NCBI GenBank assembly: GCA_046485045.1
Contig: JAWOHT010000273.1
Coordinates: 1-64,000, forward strand
Direction of reading: 5' to 3'
Source: JAFGPL01 sp046485045
GTDB taxonomy: Bacteria > Bacteroidota > Bacteroidia > Bacteroidales > UBA10428
Length of the DNA: 64,000 nucleotides
Numbering within the stretch: position 1 is the stretch's first letter; every line of letters starts with the position of its first letter. This document shows positions 1-7,528 of this stretch, piece by piece. The translations under genes and the position numbers were made by a program. The notes beneath the pieces are model-generated. The model saw only the letters and a list, made by a program, of their open reading frames with translations, was not told where the DNA came from and ran no database searches.

Positions 1-148
1 TTATAGCAATCAGTTTATGTTTATTAGTCTGAATTATACCTGTTATGTATTTGTATAATTCATTTTTCCAATCAGGCTGGATTAATGAAAGACGGTCCTG
101 AACTGCAAAAACTGTTTGAATATAGATCCGGGTATATGTATTGGCCAT
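1..148 (-). CDS. REP-associated / IS200-type tyrosine transposase, N-terminal part (cut by window edge)
   Basis: Partial gene entering from the left edge; the ATG is the complement of 146-148. The 49 visible residues begin MANTYTRIYIQTVFAVQDR and continue through LIQPDWKNELYKYITGII, the typical opening of Bacteroidota Y1 (HUH) transposases of the IS200/RAYT type (family knowledge). These enzymes nick single-stranded DNA with one tyrosine. The HUH motif and catalytic Tyr lie outside the window, so activity cannot be judged. Palindromes matching REP elements sit directly upstream (164-454), which favours the RAYT subtype over a plain IS200 element. Confidence 0.8.
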   Translation of the reverse strand, partial: MANTYTRIYIQTVFAVQDRLSLIQPDWKNELYKYITGIIQTNKHKLIAI

Positions 149-157
149 GATAATAGA

Positions 158-460
158 TATTTCGTCCCTACGGGACTAATTTAGCAAATTATTTGTTGCT
201 ATAAATATGTTGTCCCTGACGGGACAAACAAAACACATCTTTATTACCATTCTCTTTCCTGTTATCCTCATTCTTTTGTCATACCCTCTGTAACCTGGAA
301 TTTTGCTGGAATAATTTTGAAATCGGGTGTTACAACCAGAAAACAGGAGAGTGTCAATATTTGAATCTTGGATTTTTTCAGGTAGAAAAATTAGTCCCGT
401 AGGGACATGATATCTATAGCAATATCAGATCAAACAAAAAAGTCCCGTAGGGACGAGATA
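158..460. repeat. Cluster of four REP-like palindromes
   Basis: Four short palindromes with GTCCC/GGGAC arms: 164-176 (loop TAC), 212-225 (loop TGAC), 394-406 (loop GTA) and 442-454 (loop GTA). The outer two groups are inverted relative to each other: 164-183 and the complement of 387-406 share GTCCCTACGGGACTAATTT. Spacing is irregular, so this is not a CRISPR. Placement between a transposase N-terminus and a transposase C-terminal remnant suggests REP/BIME elements mobilised by RAYT-type enzymes. The intervening 226-393 has no convincing gene. Confidence 0.7.
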
Positions 461-464
461 TTAA

Positions 465-611
465 TTATTGAATATCTCTCAGAATATACATTTGATCATA
501 AGAAATATCAAATTTCTTCAGGAAATTTTCATATTCTTCCCTGAATGTAATTTTTTTGTGATGCTGTTCCTGGTTCTCAATATATTTCGCCGATATCAAA
601 TGACTTCTTTT
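465..611 (-). pseudogene. C-terminal remnant of an IS200/RAYT-type transposase
   Basis: On the minus strand, 48 codons from an in-frame stop (612-614) to the stop at 465-467 read RSHLISAKYIENQEQHHKK followed by ITFREEYENFLKKFDISYDQ. This matches the C-terminal helix and tail of Bacteroidota Y1 transposases (KYIxNQExHHKKxTFxEEYxxFLKKF), recognised from memory of the family. No start or catalytic region is present, so it is a broken copy. It has the same orientation as the transposase at 1-148 and is separated from it by the REP-like palindromes. An overlapping plus-strand frame of 65 codons (468-665) is taken as its shadow. Confidence 0.7.
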
Positions 612-685
612 TTAAAAATGAATCAGTTTTATTACCTTTTCATTCAATTTAACTATCTAATCTGACATAAAAATTTAAATCCACC

Positions 686-1312
686 ATGAAAACAACTACC
701 CTAAACCGCTTAAGCGCCGGCGCTGCCTTTATTTTTGCGATATGCTGCATTCTCTGGATTGTTTTATCCTACCTTATTCTTCCTGTCGCTGAGGCACAGG
801 GCGATTATTCTTTACTGGTTACCACTCCCGGATGGACGCTTGTATCTTTCACGGGGCTTCTTGCAAGTATTTTTGGCATATTTACTGTTTTTGGGATTTT
901 CCATGCCAATCGTGAAAAAGGTGGCTGGTTGCTGTTTACCGGTATCGTGTTGCTATTTCTGGGCCTCGCCCTTGAGATGGCAAGCCTTACATGGGAGGTC
1001 TTTATCTGGCCGGTGGTGTGTGCCAGCGAAGACCATATCTCTTTTGTGAAAGATGCCCTGTTTATAGAATCTATTCAATTCAAATCTTTTATAGTTTCCT
1101 TGCTGGGCTTGTTGTTCCTGGGAAACCTCGTTACAGCCATTGCTCTGTTCAGGATTAAGAAATACGGGATCATTGCCCCCGTTTTAATCATGGCTGGTAT
1201 CCTGCTGTTTGTTGCCGGTAACTTTATCAGTATGCATGTATCCTCAGCAGGGTTGTGTATTTATGCTGTAGCTTTTGTAATGATAGGTTTGAGGTTGAGG
1301 AGGGAGGAGTGA
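686..1312 (+). CDS. Multi-pass inner-membrane protein, unknown function
   Basis: 208 residues, very hydrophobic, with about six predicted membrane spans (roughly residues 11-35, 50-70, 80-100, 130-155, 163-180 and 185-203) and a short basic C-terminus (RLRREE). I do not recognise a family. Two cysteines fall in the loop around residue 113 and near residue 190. It starts a run of three rightward genes (686, 1417, 2262) with gaps of about 100 and 70 bases, in a region otherwise lacking housekeeping genes, so it may be accessory. Function unassigned. Confidence 0.75.
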   Translation: MKTTTLNRLSAGAAFIFAICCILWIVLSYLILPVAEAQGDYSLLVTTPGWTLVSFTGLLASIFGIFTVFGIFHANREKGGWLLFTGIVLLFLGLALEMASLTWEVFIWPVVCASEDHISFVKDALFIESIQFKSFIVSLLGLLFLGNLVTAIALFRIKKYGIIAPVLIMAGILLFVAGNFISMHVSSAGLCIYAVAFVMIGLRLRREE

Positions 1313-1356
1313 ATTAATGTCATGTAAATGTCGCCCCAATGTCGGGGAAAATTCAA

Positions 1357-1364
1357 TACTTTTG
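1357..1364 (+). promoter_or_regulatory. Candidate -7 element of the HTH regulator gene
   Basis: TACTTTTG is a perfect match to the Bacteroidota -7 consensus TAnnTTTG, 52 bases before the ATG at 1417. No clear TTG is found about 19 bases upstream, so the -33 element is weak or absent. Confidence 0.4.
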
Positions 1365-1416
1365 CTTTGATAGTTTTTAAGTTAACTATAATCTTGCCCA
1401 AAAATTTCAGTGAACC

Positions 1417-2190
1417 ATGAAACAGCCGGAATTAGGAAGAAAAATCCTGGATCTGCGAAAGGCAAAGGGCCTTACACAGGATGAGCTTGTTGAAAAGTGT
1501 AATATCAGCGTGCGCACGCTGCAACGGATTGAGGCTGGTGAAGTCACTCCGCGCAGTTATACCGTGAGGATTATCTTCGAAGCGCTGGACTACAATTTTT
1601 TTGGTTCACATGGGAATGTATCAGTTGTTTTCGGCAAAGCGAAACAATTGATTTCAAACTGGCCCGGGCAATTTTATAAATATTTTCTTGATTTATTTAA
1701 CTTAAAAACAAACACCATGAGAAAATTAATGATTTTATCAGTTCCGTTTATCGTTCTTTTTTCTGTTTTATTATTATCCTCTGTTCGTACCAATGCACAA
1801 AAGCGGTTAAAAATAAGGGAAAGTTTCGAAGTTGCCAGTTCCAATGGTGACCATATAAGGTGGTTCAATACCGGCAAGATTGATTCTGTTTGCATGAATT
1901 ACCACGACAATGCCACCATGATGCCCGACCAGTATCCAGCCATCACAGGTAAAGACGAGATTCATACTTACTGGACACAACTGTATAACCGTGGTTTGCG
2001 GTTTACCGGCTTAACCTGCGATTTTAAGGTTGTAAGCGATTCCATCGCGGTTGAGCGGGGTAGCTGGACTATCAGTGTAGGGCAGGGATTAAATGTAACC
2101 GGGAACTACATGGCACAATGGCGCTACAAAGACGGCAAATGGAAAATTGAAAACGAAATGAGTCGCACTGCTTCCCTCAACGAAGAGTAA
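1417..2190 (+). CDS. XRE-type HTH regulator fused through a membrane segment to an NTF2/SnoaL-like domain
   Basis: 257 residues. Residues about 7-60 are a clear Cro/C1-type helix-turn-helix (ILDLRKAKGLTQDELVEKC, then VRTLQRIEAGEVTPR). Residues about 101-128 form a hydrophobic segment starting at an internal Met (ATG at 1717) and ending in TNAQ, like a Bacteroidota signal peptide. Residues about 135-250 resemble an NTF2-like/SnoaL/DUF4440 fold (WFNTGKIDSVCMNYHDNATM, then QWRYKDGKWKIENEMS). As one protein this would be a one-component membrane regulator with DNA-binding inside and sensing outside; an internal start at 1717 could also give a separate exported 157-residue protein. HTH confidence is high, C-terminal fold moderate. 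Confidence 0.8.
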   Translation: MKQPELGRKILDLRKAKGLTQDELVEKCNISVRTLQRIEAGEVTPRSYTVRIIFEALDYNFFGSHGNVSVVFGKAKQLISNWPGQFYKYFLDLFNLKTNTMRKLMILSVPFIVLFSVLLLSSVRTNAQKRLKIRESFEVASSNGDHIRWFNTGKIDSVCMNYHDNATMMPDQYPAITGKDEIHTYWTQLYNRGLRFTGLTCDFKVVSDSIAVERGSWTISVGQGLNVTGNYMAQWRYKDGKWKIENEMSRTASLNEE

Positions 2191-2261
2191 TAAAAGACAA
2201 CCCGAAATGAACACTGCCGGGTGCAATATTGTTAATTAACAGGTTATTAATCTGATTACAT

Positions 2262-2891
2262 ATGTATCCTGAAATAGAAACCCACAAGCAACTTTTACGG
2301 TTAAGATTATTGCTGATTTTTCTTATGGCTGTTTCTTTGATGCCGGCTTTACATGCACAGCAGCATTTTGAAGAATACCGCCTTACGGGAATACGCACCA
2401 ATACCACAGGGATGATTGTGCTCGGCAGTTGGGCATTGGCCAATATGGCAACAGGTATTTACGGATGGTCGAAAAACACCGGCCCCAACAAGTATTTTCA
2501 CCAGATGAATTTATTCTGGAACACGGTGAACCTCTCTATTGCTTCTGTTGCCTTTTATAACCTTTACACCACCGATTTTTCATTCATGGGCCAGGAAGAA
2601 TTTCTGGCAAAGCAGATGAAGATGGAAAAAACCCTGCTGATCAATTCATTTCTTGATATCGGCTATATTGGCACAGGTTTTTTGTTGAAACATTTGTCTG
2701 AAAATTCGGTCAACAGGCAGGCGCTGCTTAAAGGTTACGGTAACTCATTGTTGCTTCAGGGCGGTTTTCTGCTGGTTTTTGATCTGATTTTATACGGTAT
2801 TATCAGGGCAGACAGAATGGATTTTCTGCAATCGGCAGGCATTACACTTTTAGATGGAGGATTCATGCTCACCATAGCTTTAAGGTTTTGA
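2262..2891 (+). CDS. Membrane protein of a Bacteroidota family (possibly DUF6992)
   Basis: 209 residues. An N-terminal hydrophobic segment (about residues 13-32, ending ALHAQ) looks like a signal peptide or first span; further spans lie at about 48-66, 82-102, 128-145, 160-180 and 190-207. The pattern GMIVLGSWALANMATGIYGW recalls a family of small Bacteroidota membrane proteins that I believe is DUF6992; this is from memory and unverified. No catalytic motif is visible. It is the third gene of the rightward run starting at 686; the regulator just upstream may control it (inference). Confidence 0.75.
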   Translation: MYPEIETHKQLLRLRLLLIFLMAVSLMPALHAQQHFEEYRLTGIRTNTTGMIVLGSWALANMATGIYGWSKNTGPNKYFHQMNLFWNTVNLSIASVAFYNLYTTDFSFMGQEEFLAKQMKMEKTLLINSFLDIGYIGTGFLLKHLSENSVNRQALLKGYGNSLLLQGGFLLVFDLILYGIIRADRMDFLQSAGITLLDGGFMLTIALRF

Positions 2892-2906
2892 TAAAACATG
2901 ATACCC

Positions 2907-3066
2907 GTTCTCTGCGCAGCAAATTTTTTTCTCTGCGCACCCGTTGTTAATCGCATGCGCATCGGTTAAATTTTTTCTAAGCATCGGATGATATTTTCCT
3001 AAGCATCCGGCAAATGTTTCCTGCGCAGGAAAATTTTTTATCACAGCAGAAAATTTTTTCTCCTGA
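2907..3066. repeat. Degenerate AT-run / GC-step tandem repeat
   Basis: The stretch between two convergent genes is built of diverged units of about 20-23 bases, each with a run of A and T (AAATTTTTTCT) followed by a GCGCAG or AAGCATCSG step. The clearest pair is 2968-2990 and 2991-3013 (both contain CTAAGCATC-GG). The last units (about 3021-3066) hold AAAATTTTTT twice after CAG. It may act as a transcription boundary, but no clean terminator hairpin is seen. Confidence 0.5.
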
Positions 3067-3070
3067 AAGT

Positions 3071-3937
3071 TTAATTCATTTCATCCTGGTCGTTTTGAGA
3101 ATGAAAAAACGAATAACTCAGCGAAAAATGGGCCGAATACCCCAGAATTTTATTTTCCGAAAAAGCCATGTCTGCCCGTATTCTTCTCTGAACAAAGCCA
3201 AATCCGAAGGAATAGTTTGAATATTCGCTGGTTGAAAACCCTATCCTGGCACAAACACTCCCGATGAAGAAATATTCTGCCCCGGCTGTAATAAAGCCTT
3301 TGCGCAGGGAGTTTTTTTCGGCCTCGGCAACCAACAAAAGATTTTCATTCAACTTATAGCCAAGACCCGCCTGTATGATTACCGGTATGTCTTTATTTGC
3401 AAATTTCTTAAAAGATGCACCGGTAGGATTAAAAACATGCAACCCGATAGTAAGCGCTTCTGTGGGTTTTGCCATTGCCCCCCCCTCTACCGCCAGCACA
3501 GACATGTCGCCGTAGTCTTCTGATTGATATACGCCCAGCATATTAAGCTGTATACCTGCTGCGAACTTCTCTCCGAAAGGTTTACCAAATGCAAGTGCAA
3601 TTTTGCTTTCAAAATATTGTGGGTTACCAAATACTGCCATGCTCGTTCCAATGGTACCGCTTCGGGTAGGAATTGCAAGGGCAAACGACTGTAGTGAAAA
3701 CAGTGAAAAGGCGTACTTGTTCTCGTAATGAAAACCAAGTGTAAAATCTTCCAGATATGCCAGTCCGGCCTGGTTATGATAATTTGCCCATAAGTCGGTA
3801 AGTGTTGTACCGGCGCCGGAAAGCGCCGAAACCCTTGCACCTGAAGGTAAATTGTCCTGCGAAAATAAGGTGTGACTGTACAGAAACAGTATAATGACAA
3901 TTAAAATCCTTATGTTGTTTGTTATGGTAACTTTCAT
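3071..3937 (-). CDS. Outer-membrane beta-barrel protein, PorV/PorQ- or FadL-like
   Basis: About 288 residues from the chosen Met (an in-frame ATG at 3964 would add nine). The chosen start gives a good signal peptide: basic N-terminus, hydrophobic core ILIVIILFLYSHTLF, then SQ. The mature part begins GARVSALSGAGTTLTDLWAN with an asparagine/alanine-rich plug (YHNQAGLAYL) that resembles PorV/PorQ and OmpP1/FadL barrels, then alternating aromatic and small residues throughout and a final strand ending in SYSFF. Likely a 12-14 strand barrel in the outer membrane; substrate unknown. It is not adjacent to the main T9SS genes of this window, so a T9SS role is only possible. Confidence 0.75.
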   Translation of the reverse strand: MKVTITNNIRILIVIILFLYSHTLFSQDNLPSGARVSALSGAGTTLTDLWANYHNQAGLAYLEDFTLGFHYENKYAFSLFSLQSFALAIPTRSGTIGTSMAVFGNPQYFESKIALAFGKPFGEKFAAGIQLNMLGVYQSEDYGDMSVLAVEGGAMAKPTEALTIGLHVFNPTGASFKKFANKDIPVIIQAGLGYKLNENLLLVAEAEKNSLRKGFITAGAEYFFIGSVCARIGFSTSEYSNYSFGFGFVQRRIRADMAFSENKILGYSAHFSLSYSFFHSQNDQDEMN

Positions 3938-3964
3938 TTGCTGCATGTTGTGAAATTGTTTCAA

Positions 3965-4104
3965 GCTACAGGTTATTGGTATAAATACAATAGTCCACAG
4001 TTTATAGTCTCAAGGTTCATAAGTAAGTTATCGTCAGTCTTCAATTTTCAAATTATCACATTAGCAAATTATCGAATCGTTGATTTCTTCCATCCTTCCT
4101 TTAC
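3965..4104. repeat. Low-complexity intergenic tract with AAATTATC repeats
   Basis: Between the barrel gene and purE (both leftward). AAATTATC occurs at 4050-4057 and 4066-4073 within a stretch of CAAATTATC/CACATTAGC-type words; the preceding 3990-4020 has short related words (CCACAGTTTATAGTC, GGTTCATAAG). No gene, promoter or terminator is convincing here. The tract runs directly into the hexamer array that follows. Confidence 0.5.
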
Positions 4105-4182
4105 TGCTCCTGCCACTGCTCCTGCTCCTGCCCCTGCCCCTGCCCCTGCCCCTGCCCCTGCCCCTGCCACTGCCACTGCCCC
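4105..4182. repeat. Hexanucleotide tandem array TGCCCC (GGGGCA on the minus strand), 13 units
   Basis: Thirteen consecutive 6-base units at 4105-4182: six perfect TGCCCC in a row at 4129-4164, flanked by TGCTCC and TGCCAC variants, plus one more TGCCCC at 4177. It starts 12 bases beyond the purE stop codon. The minus strand, which is the purE transcript strand, carries runs of four G every six bases and could form G-quadruplexes (inference). Any reading frame through it yields only low-complexity peptide, so it is not coding. Confidence 0.9.
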
Positions 4183-4193
4183 TGCACTTCTCC

Positions 4194-4700
4194 CTAATTC
4201 ACCTTGTATTTAAATTTTACACTCTTCAGCTCTTCGTTCGCTTTTACGATTTTACTTTTCAGCCCTTCTTTAAATGATTTCAACGCCCGGGCTGTTTTTT
4301 CATCGCTCAGTGCCAGCATCTGTGCTGCAAGGATACCGGCATTCTGTGCGCCGTCTATTCCTACTGTGGCAACGGGTATGCCAGGGGGCATCTGCACAAT
4401 GGCGAGTAAAGAATCCATTCCGTCAAGAGAAGCGTTTATCGGCACCCCTATTACCGGCAGTGTTGTCATTGAAGCAATAACACCCGGCAAATGGGCGGCC
4501 ATGCCCGCGGCGGCAATAATCACCTTTATCCCCTTACTCTCAGCGCCTTTGGCAAATCTCTCCACCTCTTCGGGAGTGCGGTGCGCCGAAAGAGCGTTAA
4601 TTTCGAAAGGTATTTCCATCTCATCGAGTATTTTCGCGGCTTTTTCCATTACTGGCAGGTCTGATGTACTGCCCATGATGATGCTTACTTTGGCTGTCAT
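4194..4700 (-). CDS. purE: N5-carboxyaminoimidazole ribonucleotide mutase
   Basis: 168 residues, normal length for class I PurE, which converts N5-CAIR to CAIR in de novo purine synthesis in the cytoplasm. Diagnostic motifs: SIIMGSTSDLPVMEKAA at the N-terminus, INALSAHRTPE with the catalytic His near residue 41, and AAAGMAAHLPGVIASMTTLP with VIGVPI. The C-terminal tail is helical and lysine-rich. It is transcribed leftward, divergent from hpt with an 89-base gap. A GGGGCA repeat array starts just after the stop codon. No purK is seen nearby. Confidence 0.96.
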   Translation of the reverse strand: MTAKVSIIMGSTSDLPVMEKAAKILDEMEIPFEINALSAHRTPEEVERFAKGAESKGIKVIIAAAGMAAHLPGVIASMTTLPVIGVPINASLDGMDSLLAIVQMPPGIPVATVGIDGAQNAGILAAQMLALSDEKTARALKSFKEGLKSKIVKANEELKSVKFKYKVN

Positions 4701-4789
4701 GGTTGATATTTTTTAGAATTAGCTATTATAGCCTAAAAATAGTCCAATAATTTGTAATTTCGCAACGAACATTTACCGGCAATTTCAGA

Positions 4790-5329
4790 ATGGATAAAAT
4801 TACCATACTCGACAAGGACTTCGGTCTTTTTATCAGCAATACAGAAATTCATGCTGCAATTTTGAAAATGGCCGGGAATATTAACAATGACTTTACCGGT
4901 AAAGATGTTGTGGCCCTGGGTATACTCAACGGAACTTTTATGTTTGCATCTGATCTGCTCCGTGAGATAAACTTCAATTGTCGTGTTTCTTTTCTTAAAA
5001 TGGTTTCTTACCAGGGTGATATTAGTTCAGGCACTGTAAGAAAGCTTATCGGACTTGATGAAGATATTCGGGGCAAAACAGTTTTATTAATTGAAGATAT
5101 CGTTGATTCAGGACTCACATTGGATACCGTACTGGCATACCTCGAAAGTTTCAGGCCATTAGGGATTAAAGTGGCAGCCCTGTTATTGAAACCTGAGAAG
5201 TATCATCACAGGACAAATGTTGATTATGTTGGCTTCGAAATACCAAACGATTTTGTGATTGGGTACGGGCTCGATTACAATGGCTACGGAAGAAATCTGA
5301 GAGATATTTATAAAGTAATTAACCAATAA
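4790..5329 (+). CDS. hpt: Hypoxanthine phosphoribosyltransferase
   Basis: 179 residues, a type I PRTase that makes IMP (and often GMP) from the free base and PRPP in purine salvage. The PRPP loop is VLLIEDIVDSGLTL at about residues 101-114; VALGILNGTFMFASDLLREI matches the HPRT hood and first PRPP-binding strand; DYVGFEIPNDFVIGYGLDYN is the conserved C-terminal HPRT motif. First gene of a tight rightward operon with adk (11-base gap), obg and a PAP2 gene. Divergent from purE, so purine synthesis and salvage genes sit side by side. Confidence 0.95.
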   Translation: MDKITILDKDFGLFISNTEIHAAILKMAGNINNDFTGKDVVALGILNGTFMFASDLLREINFNCRVSFLKMVSYQGDISSGTVRKLIGLDEDIRGKTVLLIEDIVDSGLTLDTVLAYLESFRPLGIKVAALLLKPEKYHHRTNVDYVGFEIPNDFVIGYGLDYNGYGRNLRDIYKVINQ

Positions 5330-5340
5330 ATAGATAGTAT

Positions 5341-5916
5341 ATGTTAAATATTGTATTGTTTGGCCCTCCGGGCGCAGGTAAAGGAACACAGGCAACTAAA
5401 ATTATTCAAAAGTATCAGCTGGCGCACCTCTCAACCGGCGATATACTTAGGGGCGAACTGTCTGCCAAAACAACACTTGGTGTTGAAGCTAAAAAGTATA
5501 TGGATAAAGGCGAACTTGTACCCGATGAGGTAGTGATAGGGATGATAGAATCAAAAATTGAACAGAATGCCGGCGTCAAAGGGTTTATTTTTGATGGGTT
5601 TCCACGAACCACAGCACAGGCTGAGGCATTAGACAAGATGCTGAACAAAAGGAACATTCCCATTACCATTATGTTATCGCTCGAGGTTGAAAAAGACGAA
5701 CTTGTGAAACGGTTGCTTGGCCGTGGACAGGAGTCTGGCAGAAGCGACGACCAGGATGTTACTGTGATAGAAAACCGTATTAAGGTTTACAACTCTGAGA
5801 CTGCACCTGTAAAAGGGTTTTATGAGAAACAGGACAAGCTTGAATCAATCGCGGGCATGGGCACTATTGATGAGATTTTCAACAGGCTGTGCGAAGCAAT
5901 TGACAATACAAAATAA
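5341..5916 (+). CDS. adk: Adenylate kinase
   Basis: 191 residues; phosphoryl exchange between ATP and AMP. P-loop FGPPGAGKGTQATK at residues 7-20, AMP site HLSTGDILRGEL, FIFDGFPRTTAQAEAL, and a short LID region (RLLGRGQESGRSDDQDVTV) instead of the long zinc-type LID, which explains the length of 191 rather than about 215. Second gene of the hpt-adk-obg operon; 18 bases separate it from obg. Confidence 0.96.
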   Translation: MLNIVLFGPPGAGKGTQATKIIQKYQLAHLSTGDILRGELSAKTTLGVEAKKYMDKGELVPDEVVIGMIESKIEQNAGVKGFIFDGFPRTTAQAEALDKMLNKRNIPITIMLSLEVEKDELVKRLLGRGQESGRSDDQDVTVIENRIKVYNSETAPVKGFYEKQDKLESIAGMGTIDEIFNRLCEAIDNTK

Positions 5917-5934
5917 TAAGCTGAAAATAAATAT

Positions 5935-6924
5935 ATGCCTGATTCGAATTTCATAGATTTTATAAAGATATATAGTCGCTCTGGCAAGGGAGGGGCGGGA
6001 TCGGTGCATTTACGCCGCGAAAAATTCGTTCCCAAAGGTGGTCCCGATGGAGGCGATGGCGGAAGGGGAGGCCACGTAATACTTAAAGGCAACCGGAATT
6101 TGTGGACCCTGCTTCACCTGCGGTATATGAAGCACATTTATGCCGGTAATGGCCAGAATGGTTCCGGCGGACTTAAAACAGGTGCAGACGGCGAGGATGT
6201 TACAGTGGAAGTACCTCTTGGTACCATTGTAAGGAATGAAGAAACACAGGAAATTCTTTTTGAAATAACCAGCCATGACGAGACAAAAATCCTGGTCGCA
6301 GGGGGCAGGGGAGGGCAGGGGAACAACCATTTTAAATCGCCCACCAATCAAACCCCGCGCTATGCACAGCCCGGTGAGCCTGCTATTGAAGGTTTGTATT
6401 CTTTTGAGTTGAAATTACTCGCTGATGTCGGGCTTGTCGGTTTCCCCAATGCCGGAAAATCAACCCTGCTTTCGGTGGTCTCTGCTGCCAAACCAAAAAT
6501 TGCCAACTACCCCTTTACAACCCTTACCCCAAACCTCGGAATAGTGTCTTACCACAATAATCGTTCGTTTGTAATGGCCGATATACCGGGGATCATCGAA
6601 GGCGCCAGTGAAGGAAAGGGATTGGGGCTAAGGTTTCTGCGCCACATCGAACGAAATTCGGTTCTGCTGTTTATGATATCTTCCGATAGTAAAAATATCA
6701 GAGAGGAGTACAAGGTGCTGCTTAATGAGCTCAGGCAGTATAATCCTGAACTTCTTGACAAGAAGAGGATACTCGCGATAACAAAAGCCGACCTGCTTGA
6801 TGAGGAACTAATGGATGAAATAACACAGGATTTGCCCGATATAAAATACCTGTTTATATCGGCACCTACTGGTAAAAATATCAGTAAGCTCAAAGATGTT
6901 TTGTGGAATGAACTTACCTCCTGA
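5935..6924 (+). CDS. obg: Obg family GTPase
   Basis: 329 residues. Residues about 5-160 are the glycine-rich Obg fold (SGKGGAGSVHLRREKFVPKG, GDGGRGGHV, GGRGGQGN). Residues about 161-329 are the G domain: G1 GFPNAGKST, switch region NYPFTTLTPNLGIV, G3 DIPGIIEGASEGKGLG, G4 TKADL. The C-terminal OCT domain found in some Obg proteins is absent, as is common in this phylum. Works in late large-ribosomal-subunit assembly and stress control. It lies between adk and a PAP2 gene that starts 5 bases after its stop. Confidence 0.95.
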   Translation: MPDSNFIDFIKIYSRSGKGGAGSVHLRREKFVPKGGPDGGDGGRGGHVILKGNRNLWTLLHLRYMKHIYAGNGQNGSGGLKTGADGEDVTVEVPLGTIVRNEETQEILFEITSHDETKILVAGGRGGQGNNHFKSPTNQTPRYAQPGEPAIEGLYSFELKLLADVGLVGFPNAGKSTLLSVVSAAKPKIANYPFTTLTPNLGIVSYHNNRSFVMADIPGIIEGASEGKGLGLRFLRHIERNSVLLFMISSDSKNIREEYKVLLNELRQYNPELLDKKRILAITKADLLDEELMDEITQDLPDIKYLFISAPTGKNISKLKDVLWNELTS

Positions 6925-6929
6925 CATCC

Positions 6930-7505
6930 ATGCTTGAACTGCTGGCTGATACCGACACAACACTCTTCCTGTTTCTTAACGGGTTTCATTCCCCTTTCTG
7001 GGATGATGTTATGTGGTTTGTCAGTGGTAAAATGCAGTGGATACCTTTATATCTGGCGATTATTTCATGGATGATTTATAAGTTCAGGTGGAAAGCTGTT
7101 TATATCATTATTTCGGTAATTATTCTTATTGCACTAACCGACCAGCTGGCAGTAAAACTGTTTAAAGAAACCGTATTACGATTACGGCCTTGCCATCAGC
7201 CTGAACTCAGCCGGCTTGTTCATCTTGTAAATAACCATTGTGGAGGTAAGTACGGTTTTATTTCCAACCATGCCGCCAATTCATTTGCTCTGGCAACATT
7301 TACTGCCTTTATCTTCAGAAACCGTATTTTCACGATGTTTATTTTTTTCTGGGCGGCCGTAGTTGCATACAGTAGGGTATATCTCGGGGTGCATTTCCCT
7401 GGTGATATCATAGCAGGGGCCATGTTTGGCATGCTTGTGGCAGTTTTGGTTTTTATTGCCTTAAAAACTATCAATAATAGGTTTAAACTTGGCTTATCCG
7501 GATAA
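6930..7505 (+). CDS. PAP2-family membrane phosphatase
   Basis: 191 residues with five or six membrane spans. The three-part PAP2 active site is present: KETVLRLRP (KX6RP) near residue 75, a diverged second motif SNHAANSF in place of PSGH (the His is kept), and SRVYLGVHFPGD (SRX5HX3D) near residue 145. Such enzymes remove phosphate from lipid phosphates such as undecaprenyl pyrophosphate or phosphatidate at the membrane; the substrate cannot be told from sequence. Last gene of the hpt-adk-obg operon, 5 bases after obg; it ends 23 bases from the convergent pepT. Confidence 0.85.
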   Translation: MLELLADTDTTLFLFLNGFHSPFWDDVMWFVSGKMQWIPLYLAIISWMIYKFRWKAVYIIISVIILIALTDQLAVKLFKETVLRLRPCHQPELSRLVHLVNNHCGGKYGFISNHAANSFALATFTAFIFRNRIFTMFIFFWAAVVAYSRVYLGVHFPGDIIAGAMFGMLVAVLVFIALKTINNRFKLGLSG

Positions 7506-7528
7506 AGATTTTTCTGTTACCTCTCATT

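Noticed and set aside
226..393. Minus-strand open frame of about 60 codons between the palindrome groups
   Set aside because: No start codon context and no recognisable similarity; runs through the palindromes.
158..460. Four repeated palindromes that might be a CRISPR array
   Set aside because: Repeats are only 13-14 bases, differ in loop and orientation, and their spacing is irregular; no cas genes are present.
468..665. 65-codon plus-strand frame
   Set aside because: It is the complement of the transposase C-terminal remnant and has no protein-like composition of its own.
4080..4277. Frames through the hexamer repeat giving Pro/Ala or Leu/Pro peptides
   Set aside because: They exist only because a six-base repeat keeps any frame open; no start signal or conserved flanks.
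4204..4716. 170-codon frame opposite purE
   Set aside because: purE is unmistakable on the other strand; this frame is its shadow.
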